From positions 1-5,189 of the forward strand of contig CAIOHW010000339.1 in assembly GCA_903858195.1 (NCBI GenBank): a stretch of 5,189 nt of DNA, given 5' to 3'. Under the pieces are notes generated by a model. It had not been told where the DNA came from. It saw nothing but the letters and a program-made list of their open reading frames with translations, and searched no databases. The position numbers and the translations under genes are program-made. This DNA is from Oligoflexia bacterium (lineage in GTDB: Bacteria; Bdellovibrionota; UBA1018). Shown here in pieces: positions 1-5,189 of the stretch (positions are counted from its first letter, which is position 1; each line of letters starts with the position of its first letter).

Positions 1-2491
1 CATTGGTGCCAAAGCTGAAGAACTCCCCGTGCTTGGCGAGTTCGTCGGCAGTCAATGCGGCCCGTGGGAGCTCGATCATCGTGCCGACCAGGTATTTGAG
101 CCTGATGCCTTTGAACTCGGCCAAAACCGCATCGGCTTCCTTGCGGCAGACTTCGCCTACGAATTTAAGCTCGCGCCAGTCCGCAACGAGCGGAATCATG
201 ATCTCGGGCGTGATCCTGAAGCCTTCGTCGCGCACGAGCTCGCAGGCAGCCTCCATGATCGCGCGGACCTGTGTGCGGTAGATTTCGGGATAGCTCACGG
301 CCAGACGGCAGCCACGATGACCCAGCATGGGGTTGAATTCGTGAAGGCTCTCGGCCTTGCGCTTCAGGCGCTCAAAGCCAACCCCGATCTTGGCTGCAAG
401 GGCATGAAGCTCGTCGTCGCTGTGTGGAATGAACTCGTGGAGAGGAGGGTCGAGCAGCCGGATGGTGACCGGAAGCCCCTTCATCTCGCGGAAGATGCCC
501 TTGAAGTCGCTCTTCTGCATCGGAAGGATCTTCTTGAGCGCCTGCTCGCGCCCGTCGCGCGAATCCGAGAGGATCATCTCGCGAACGGCATCGATGCGAT
601 CGGCCTCAAAGAACATGTGTTCGGTGCGGCAAAGTCCGATTCCTTCGGCGCCGAAATTTCGAGCCACCTTCGAGTCATGCGGGGTATCTGCATTGGTCCG
701 GACCCGGAGCACGCGAACCCGGTCAACCCACTTCATGAGCTCCTGGAAGTCGCGGTTGAGCGAGGGTGCAATCGTGGGGACCATACCCTGGATGACTTCG
801 CCCGAACTGCCATCGAGGGTGATCGAGTCACCCTCCTTAAGGGTGATTGAACCGATCACGCACTCCTTGCGGTCGTAGCTCACCTTGATGGCCGAGCACC
901 CGGAGACGCAGCACTTGCCCATGCCTCGCGCCACAACTGCCGCGTGGGAGGTCATGCCGCCGCGAGCGGTGAGAATGCCCTCGGCAACCGACATCCCGTG
1001 GATATCTTCTGGCGAGGTTTCGATTCGAACGAGGATCACCTTGCGATTGAGCTCGTTCTTCCACTTTTCAGCAGTGTCCGGATCAAAAACGATCTGACCG
1101 CTCGCCGCTCCCGGCGAGGCGGGAAGGCCACGCGCCAGAACCTTCTTTGTGGCCCTGGGGTCGAGCGTGGGGTGGAGCAGCTGGTCCAGCTGATCGGGAT
1201 GGATGCGCAGGATCGCCTCCTCGCGGTTGATCAGCCTTTCGCGGACCATGTCGACTGCGATCTTGAGCGCCGCCGCTGCAGTGCGCTTGCCTGTGCGGGT
1301 CTGGAGCATGAAGAGCTTGCCGCGCTCGATGGTGAACTCGATGTCCTGCATGTCCCGGTAATGTTTCTCGAGCTTCTGGTAGGCCCTGACGAGCTCTTTG
1401 TAGGGCTTGGGCATCAGTGCTTCGAGCGACGGCAGAGACTCGGCCGTATTGGAATGAGAGTCCTGCCTCGAGGCTTCATTGATCGGTTGTGGGGTTCGGA
1501 TGCCTGCCACCACGTCCTCGCCCTGTGCATTCACGAGGAACTCCCCGAAGAATTTTTTCTCGCCAGTCGAAGGATCACGCGTGAAGGCCACTCCCGTGGC
1601 GCAGTCATCGCCCATGTTTCCAAACACCATGGCCTGCACGTTCACGGCCGTCCCCCAGTGTTCCGGAATTGAATTGAGCTTGCGGTAGGTGATGGCGCGC
1701 GGGCTCATCCAAGATCCAAAAACTGCACCCACTGCACCCCAGAGCTGCTCCCAAGGGCTCTCGGGGAACTCCTTGCCGTTCAGTTTCACGATCTGCTTGA
1801 ACTGCGAGACGAGCTCCTTGAGATCGTCCGCTTTGAGTTCGGTATCGAGCTCGACGCCACGCGCGTGCTTCAGGTCCTCGAGTGCAGTCTCGAAATGGCT
1901 GGAATGAATGTCGAGAACCACGTCTGAGTACATCGTGATGAAACGCCGGTAGCTGTCATAGGCGAAGCGGGCATCACCGCTCTCCAGGGCAAGCGCCTCG
2001 ACCGTCAGGTCGTTGAGTCCGAGGTTCAGAATGGTGTCCATCATCCCGGGCATCGAGGCACGCGCGCCCGATCGAACGGAGACGAGCAGGGGGCTCTTTC
2101 CGCCACCCAAGTTGCGACCCATGAGCTTTTCGATTCTCGCGGTCGCGGCCTTGACCTGAATCTCGAGCGTTTTGGGGTAGGAACTCTGGTTTGCGTAAAA
2201 GTAGGTGCAGACCTCGGTTGAGATCGTGAACCCCGGAGGCACGGGAAGGCCCAGTGCCGTCATCCCGTGGAGGTTCGCACCCTTGCCGCCGAGCAGCTCT
2301 TTTTGATGCTCGGCCCCTTCGGCCTTGCGGCCGCCAAAAAAGAAGACGGCTTTGTTCAGCGCGGCCTTAGCGGCTGCCCCAGCCTTCGAACTTTTCGGTG
2401 ATGTAGGCCGTGAGCTTTTCTGCCGGGATGCGTTCTTGCGCCATGCTGTCGCGGTGGCGGATCGTGACCGTGTGGTTGCTGAGAGTGTCAT
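1..2491 (-). CDS. ppdK: Pyruvate, phosphate dikinase, C-terminus beyond the window
   Basis: PPDK interconverts pyruvate + ATP + Pi and PEP + AMP + PPi in the cytosol. The frame is open from 2491 to position 1. Numbering from the CTG at 2359: the ATP-grasp part has LLGGKGANL (22-30) and SVRSGARASMPGMMD (94-108; R96 is the likely ATP-binding Arg). The swivelling domain has GGMTSHAAVVARG with phospho-carrier His472 (codon 946-944). The conserved Thr two residues before it is the site regulated in other PPDKs. The PEP/pyruvate barrel shows CRTEHMFF, RLLDPP, GHRGCRL and GTMIELPRA. The window cuts the gene inside FGTND, so roughly the last 100 residues, including the catalytic Cys motif, are not seen. 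The start is unsettled. The only in-frame ATG is at 2491, inside the GlyRS gene; it adds 44 Ser/Thr/Lys/Arg-rich residues and has GGAG 12 nt upstream. Family similarity begins at a CTG at 2359, with AAGG 5 nt upstream. Identity is near certain; the start is about even. Confidence 0.95.
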   Translation of the reverse strand, partial: MTLSATTRSRSATATAWRKNASRQKSSRPTSPKSSKAGAAAKAALNKAVFFFGGRKAEGAEHQKELLGGKGANLHGMTALGLPVPPGFTISTEVCTYFYANQSSYPKTLEIQVKAATARIEKLMGRNLGGGKSPLLVSVRSGARASMPGMMDTILNLGLNDLTVEALALESGDARFAYDSYRRFITMYSDVVLDIHSSHFETALEDLKHARGVELDTELKADDLKELVSQFKQIVKLNGKEFPESPWEQLWGAVGAVFGSWMSPRAITYRKLNSIPEHWGTAVNVQAMVFGNMGDDCATGVAFTRDPSTGEKKFFGEFLVNAQGEDVVAGIRTPQPINEASRQDSHSNTAESLPSLEALMPKPYKELVRAYQKLEKHYRDMQDIEFTIERGKLFMLQTRTGKRTAAAALKIAVDMVRERLINREEAILRIHPDQLDQLLHPTLDPRATKKVLARGLPASPGAASGQIVFDPDTAEKWKNELNRKVILVRIETSPEDIHGMSVAEGILTARGGMTSHAAVVARGMGKCCVSGCSAIKVSYDRKECVIGSITLKEGDSITLDGSSGEVIQGMVPTIAPSLNRDFQELMKWVDRVRVLRVRTNADTPHDSKVARNFGAEGIGLCRTEHMFFEADRIDAVREMILSDSRDGREQALKKILPMQKSDFKGIFREMKGLPVTIRLLDPPLHEFIPHSDDELHALAAKIGVGFERLKRKAESLHEFNPMLGHRGCRLAVSYPEIYRTQVRAIMEAACELVRDEGFRITPEIMIPLVADWRELKFVGEVCRKEADAVLAEFKGIRLKYLVGTMIELPRAALTADELAKHGEFFSFGTN

Positions 2492-3740
2492 AGTCGATCG
2501 TCACTCCAAAGGGCGTACCGATTTCATCCTGCCGGCGGTAACGCTTGCCGATTGAGCCCGCGTCATCGGTAGTGGCGCGGAATGTCTTACGGACCGTGTT
2601 GAAGACCTTGTCGCTGTACTCCATGAGCTCGGGCTTTTTCATGAGCGGGTAGATGGCGACCTTGTAGGGAGCGAGAGTCGGGTGGAGCTCCAGCCACACG
2701 CGATCGCCATCGGTGCGGTAGGCATCAGTGAGCGCCACGAGCAGCGTGCGATCGCAGCCGGCTGAAGTCTCGACGATGTACGGGACGTACTTTTCCTTGG
2801 CGGCTTCGTCGAAGTACTCAAGCTTCTTGCCACTGAACTCCTGGTGGCGGCCGAGGTCGAAGTCGGAACGGTTGTGGATGCCTTCGAGCTCCTGCCAGCC
2901 GAATGGAAACTCGTATTCGATGTCAAACGCAGCCTTGGCGTAGTGGGCCAGTTCGCCGGGCCCGTGCTGGTGGAAGCGCAGCTTGTCCTTTCGGATGCCG
3001 TTGTCGAGGTGCCACTGGATGCGGATCGCCTTCCACTTCTCAAAGAAGTCCATGTCCGTTCCGGGCTTCACGAAATACTGCATCTCCATCTGCTCGAACT
3101 CGCGAGTGCGGAAGATGAAGTTTCCGGGCGTGATTTCGTTGCGGAATGCCTTTCCGATCTGGGCAATGCCGAACGGGACCTTCTGGCGCGCGCTCTGCTG
3201 GACATTGAGAAAGTTGACGTAAATGCCCTGCGCGGTCTCGGGGCGCAGGTAGACTACCGAAGCGGTGTCCTCGAGCGGCCCCATGTGGGTCTTGAACATG
3301 AGGTTGAACTGTCGCGGTTCGGTCAGTTCGCCGCCGCACTCAGGACACTTCTTGGCAGCAACGACTGCCGGATCCAGCTTGTCGGCGCGGAAGCGGGCCT
3401 TGCACTTTTTGCAGTCGACGAGCGGGTCGACAAAGCCTGCGACGTGGCCGGAGGCTTCCCACACGCGTGGGTGCATGAGGATCGCGGCATCAATTCCCTC
3501 GACGTCCTCGCGGTCGCACATCGAGCGCCACCAGCGCTCTTTCACATTGCGCTTGAGTTCGATGCCGAGCGGTCCGTAGTCCCAGCAGGCGTTGATGCCG
3601 CCGTAAACCTCGCTCGACGGAAACACAAAGCCGCGACGCTTGCACAGCGAGACGAGGTCGGCCATGTCCTTGAGGTCGCTCACGACCCGGGGAGTTTCGG
3701 TTGCAGTGACGCCGGTTGCGGAAGGAGTTTCGGTGCTCAT
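2367..3740 (-). CDS. glyS: Glycyl-tRNA synthetase, alpha2 (single-chain) type
   Basis: Class II aminoacyl-tRNA synthetase that charges tRNA-Gly with glycine in the cytosol, releasing AMP and PPi. The protein has 457 residues, usual for the bacterial homodimeric enzyme. The catalytic core opens with SLCKRRGFVFPSSEVYGG (31-48) and WDYGPLG (53-59). HPRVWEASGHV (90-100) belongs to motif 1. A zinc ribbon follows, CKKC (110-113) and CPEC (132-135). RPETAQGIYVNF (166-177) is the glycine/adenylate pocket. FRNEITPGNFIFRTREFEQME (199-219) is motif 2, with Arg200 and Arg211. SAGCDRTLLVAL (326-337) is motif 3, with Arg331. Residues from about 350 to 450 form the anticodon-binding domain. The first 25 residues are a Thr/Ser/Pro-rich tail; the family usually starts near Met26 (3665), but Met26 has AAGGA only 1 nt upstream, so I keep the ATG at 3740, although no clear ribosome site precedes it either. 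It lies 47 bp after the oxygenase gene and its end overlaps or abuts ppdK. Confidence 0.97.
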   Translation of the reverse strand: MSTETPSATGVTATETPRVVSDLKDMADLVSLCKRRGFVFPSSEVYGGINACWDYGPLGIELKRNVKERWWRSMCDREDVEGIDAAILMHPRVWEASGHVAGFVDPLVDCKKCKARFRADKLDPAVVAAKKCPECGGELTEPRQFNLMFKTHMGPLEDTASVVYLRPETAQGIYVNFLNVQQSARQKVPFGIAQIGKAFRNEITPGNFIFRTREFEQMEMQYFVKPGTDMDFFEKWKAIRIQWHLDNGIRKDKLRFHQHGPGELAHYAKAAFDIEYEFPFGWQELEGIHNRSDFDLGRHQEFSGKKLEYFDEAAKEKYVPYIVETSAGCDRTLLVALTDAYRTDGDRVWLELHPTLAPYKVAIYPLMKKPELMEYSDKVFNTVRKTFRATTDDAGSIGKRYRRQDEIGTPFGVTIDYDTLSNHTVTIRHRDSMAQERIPAEKLTAYITEKFEGWGSR

Positions 3741-3787
3741 AAGCAGCTGAAATCGTTAGCAGAGGCGCAAGCGAAGTCCAAGTTTTT
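3741..3787 (-). other. Intergenic gap between oxygenase and GlyRS genes
   Basis: This 47 bp spacer is the longest stretch without a gene in the window. Read on the minus strand it has a run of five A, then TTGGAC and TAACGA separated by 17 bases, which is only a poor match to a sigma-70 promoter. There is no GC-rich hairpin with a T run, so no intrinsic terminator. No clear Shine-Dalgarno sequence stands before the GlyRS ATG. Read-through from the oxygenase gene into GlyRS is possible, but a separate GlyRS promoter inside the oxygenase gene cannot be excluded. Confidence 0.5.
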
Positions 3788-4387
3788 CTAACGAATCCAG
3801 TCGTAGTTGAATGACACGGAGATCCGTTCGCGCTCGGAGCGGTTGGCCGGGACTTCATGCCTGAGCCAGCTCTCAAAAAGCACGAGTTGCCCGGGGCGCG
3901 GCTCCAGGGTCCAAAACGGGTTCTGGCTGCAGGGTCTCCCCATGAACGACGAAAGCCGGGGGTCCTCGATCTTGAACGCGCCCGAACCCCGGGGCACCTC
4001 CACATAGTAGGTACCGCTCACGACCGAGAGAGGATGCAGGTGAAAGGAATGGTGGCAGTGCCTGCCCATGATGTTGACCCAGCAGGTCGACATCTCGATT
4101 TTTCCCGACGGAGGCGCGATGCGCAGGGCCTTGAGGTACTTGCGGACCTCCGCATCGACGAAGTTCTTGAGTCGCGCAAAAGAGGGGGATCGGTAGGGGA
4201 GGTCCGTGATCGAGCCGTAGGAGGTGTAGCCCGCGTCGTAGTTCTGCCTCGACCAGCTCTGACCGCCAGGATCGAGTTCCCTAAAGGCTCTCGCCTCCCT
4301 GGCAAGCACGGAGTTGAGCTTTCCTGCTCCCGCAGGGGGCATCCGTGTGGTCCAGATCTGTGTTGGAAATAGAGATTTTAGGCTCAT
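3788..4387 (-). CDS. Putative 2OG-Fe(II) oxygenase, TIGR02466 / 2OG-FeII_Oxy_5 type
   Basis: Predicted cytosolic non-haem iron dioxygenase that would couple oxidation of an unknown substrate to decarboxylation of 2-oxoglutarate. Its 199 residues match the family's size of about 200. The N-terminal half (1-100) is weakly conserved and likely helical. The family signature starts at WVNI (103-106), followed by the His-rich HCHHSFHLHP (110-119), VVSGTYYVEVP (122-132) and EDPR (141-144). It ends with PGQLVLFESWLRHEVP (165-180) and RISVSFNYDW (188-197). From the double-stranded beta-helix fold I infer that iron is held by His116 and/or His118 together with His177, and that Arg188 grips 2-oxoglutarate. 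The exact carboxylate/His ligand set cannot be fixed by eye. The ATG at 4387 follows the upstream stop by 12 nt with no obvious ribosome site, so translation may be coupled to the DUF1295 gene. No signal peptide or membrane segment is visible. The substrate is unknown. Confidence 0.88.
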   Translation of the reverse strand: MSLKSLFPTQIWTTRMPPAGAGKLNSVLAREARAFRELDPGGQSWSRQNYDAGYTSYGSITDLPYRSPSFARLKNFVDAEVRKYLKALRIAPPSGKIEMSTCWVNIMGRHCHHSFHLHPLSVVSGTYYVEVPRGSGAFKIEDPRLSSFMGRPCSQNPFWTLEPRPGQLVLFESWLRHEVPANRSERERISVSFNYDWIR

Positions 4388-4399
4388 TTTTAAGGGTTT

Positions 4400-5185
4400 C
4401 TACTGCTTCTTGAACCACGGAACAAAGGCACTGGTGGTCTTCTGGTACTCCCGGTAGGCGTCACCGCGGCGCTTGAGGGATCCCTCTTCGGCAAGCTTCA
4501 CTCCGGTCACGTTCAGGAGAAAATGGAGCATGAGCAGGGGGCAAAAGACCGCCCATACGCCACTCGGCTGCGCGAGTGCGAAGACGAAGTAGCCCACCCA
4601 GATGGTCCACTCAAAGAAGTAGTTGGGGTGGCGGGAGTAGTTCCAGAGCCCCACCTGGCAGACCTTGCCCCGGTTCTCGGGTTTGGACGCAAAATCGGCA
4701 AGCTGCCGGTCAGCCATGATCTCCCCGCGAACTCCGAGCAGCCAGATGGCCATGCCTGCCCATTCCAGGGTGTGGATCGTGGGGCTCGTGTTCAGTGCAG
4801 AAACGAGAAACGGATAGGAAAGAAGCCAGAGCAGGACCGCCTGGACCTGGAAGAACCAGTACATCTTCAAGTTGAAGTTTGGCCCCCACTGCTTGCGGTA
4901 CTTCGCGTAGCGGGGATCCTCGACCGGGTGGTGGCCCATGACCCGTCGAAACAGATGGAGCCCGAGCCGCAGGCTCCAGATACTGACCATGAGTGAGATG
5001 ACGAGCTTGCGCGTGGGATGTCCATCGCCGAGCCAGAAGTACATCCAGGCAATCGGAGTGAAGCCCAGGGCCCAGGCGATGTCGACGATCCCGGCGTTTC
5101 GCATCCGGACGCTCGCCAGCCAGACGAGCATCATGAGAATCGACGATCCTGCCAGTGCCGCCAGCCCAAGATTAACGAAAGTCAT
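4400..5185 (-). CDS. DUF1295 / steroid 5-alpha-reductase-like integral membrane protein
   Basis: Multi-pass inner-membrane protein of 261 residues, the normal length for DUF1295. Members resemble the C-terminal part of steroid 5-alpha reductases and isoprenylcysteine methyltransferases; most have no proven reaction, and a lipid or isoprenoid substrate is an inference. Hydrophobic segments lie at about 5-24, 33-52, 60-80, 109-130, 140-153, 190-206 and 209-228. Family motifs are RNAGIVDIAWALGF (29-42), RLGLHLFRR (73-81), EDPRY (89-93), ADRQLADF (158-165), GLWNYSRHPNYFFEW (179-193), which in relatives forms the cofactor-binding region, and AYREYQKTTSAFVPWF (243-258). The C-terminus is basic. The ATG at 5185 is only 4 bp from the window edge and the frame stays open, so a start further upstream is possible, but the N-terminus already looks complete. 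The stop is 12 bp before the oxygenase gene, which suggests one operon. In other bacteria the family often sits beside fatty-acid-modifying genes; any such neighbour here would lie outside the window. Confidence 0.93.
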   Translation of the reverse strand: MTFVNLGLAALAGSSILMMLVWLASVRMRNAGIVDIAWALGFTPIAWMYFWLGDGHPTRKLVISLMVSIWSLRLGLHLFRRVMGHHPVEDPRYAKYRKQWGPNFNLKMYWFFQVQAVLLWLLSYPFLVSALNTSPTIHTLEWAGMAIWLLGVRGEIMADRQLADFASKPENRGKVCQVGLWNYSRHPNYFFEWTIWVGYFVFALAQPSGVWAVFCPLLMLHFLLNVTGVKLAEEGSLKRRGDAYREYQKTTSAFVPWFKKQ

Positions 5186-5189
5186 GCTC

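Noticed and set aside
29..850. Long open frame (273 codons) on the plus strand
   Set aside because: It lies wholly antisense to ppdK, whose minus-strand product matches PPDK motif by motif over the same bases. Its product shows no family motif. Such shadows are expected in GC-rich genes.
944..1672. Long open frame (242 codons) on the plus strand
   Set aside because: Antisense shadow of the ppdK phosphohistidine and ATP-grasp regions; no recognisable domain.
2357..2491. Programmed frameshift making a GlyRS-PPDK fusion
   Set aside because: The frame geometry would allow a +1 shift before the GlyRS stop, but I see no convincing slippery site or stimulating structure, and both proteins have complete family termini at the junction.
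3741..3787. Possible sigma-70 promoter for GlyRS (TTGGAC, 17 bases, TAACGA)
   Set aside because: Only about half of the -35 bases and a third of the -10 bases match the consensus, no better than chance in a 47 bp spacer.
2844..3791. Long open frame (315 codons) on the plus strand
   Set aside because: Antisense to GlyRS, complementary codon by codon to its catalytic domain. The GlyRS motifs and zinc ribbon leave no doubt which strand codes.
3857..4372. Open frame (171 codons) on the plus strand
   Set aside because: Antisense to the 2OG-Fe(II) oxygenase gene, whose protein carries the full family signature.
4523..4996. Open frame (157 codons) on the plus strand
   Set aside because: Antisense to the DUF1295 gene, whose frame has the membrane segments and the SRHPNYF motif.

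Overview
The window holds four protein-coding genes, all on the minus strand and packed almost end to end. In the direction of transcription, from high to low coordinate, they are: a DUF1295 / steroid 5-alpha-reductase-like membrane protein (5185-4400), a TIGR02466-type putative 2OG-Fe(II) oxygenase (4387-3788), an alpha2-type glycyl-tRNA synthetase (3740-2367), and pyruvate, phosphate dikinase (from 2491 or 2359, running off the window at position 1). I see no RNA gene, mobile element, CRISPR array or convincing terminator.

Organism: a GC-rich bacterium (roughly 60% GC by eye) with strong G/C preference at third codon positions. It has the single-chain, zinc-ribbon GlyRS rather than the alpha2-beta2 enzyme of most Proteobacteria and Firmicutes, and it has a PPi-dependent PPDK. 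This fits the Verrucomicrobiota/Planctomycetota and related groups. That placement is inference from protein style, not from a database match.

Layout: 12 bp separate the DUF1295 gene from the oxygenase gene, and 47 bp separate the oxygenase from GlyRS. GlyRS and ppdK either overlap by 125 bp (ATG start at 2491) or are 7 bp apart (CTG start at 2359). The spacing would allow one transcript across the window, but the functions fall into two pairs. The upstream pair looks like lipid or small-molecule modification: a membrane reductase-like protein plus a non-haem iron oxygenase. The downstream pair is core metabolism: tRNA charging and pyruvate/PEP interconversion.

The genes themselves are recognisable families. 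The points most worth a second look are the start of ppdK, which has no ordinary start codon at its conserved N-terminus; the GlyRS-PPDK pairing, in which the by-products of one enzyme (AMP and PPi) are substrates of the other; and the tight pairing of the DUF1295 and oxygenase genes, whose joint substrate is unknown. I found no clear evidence of a wholly new system.
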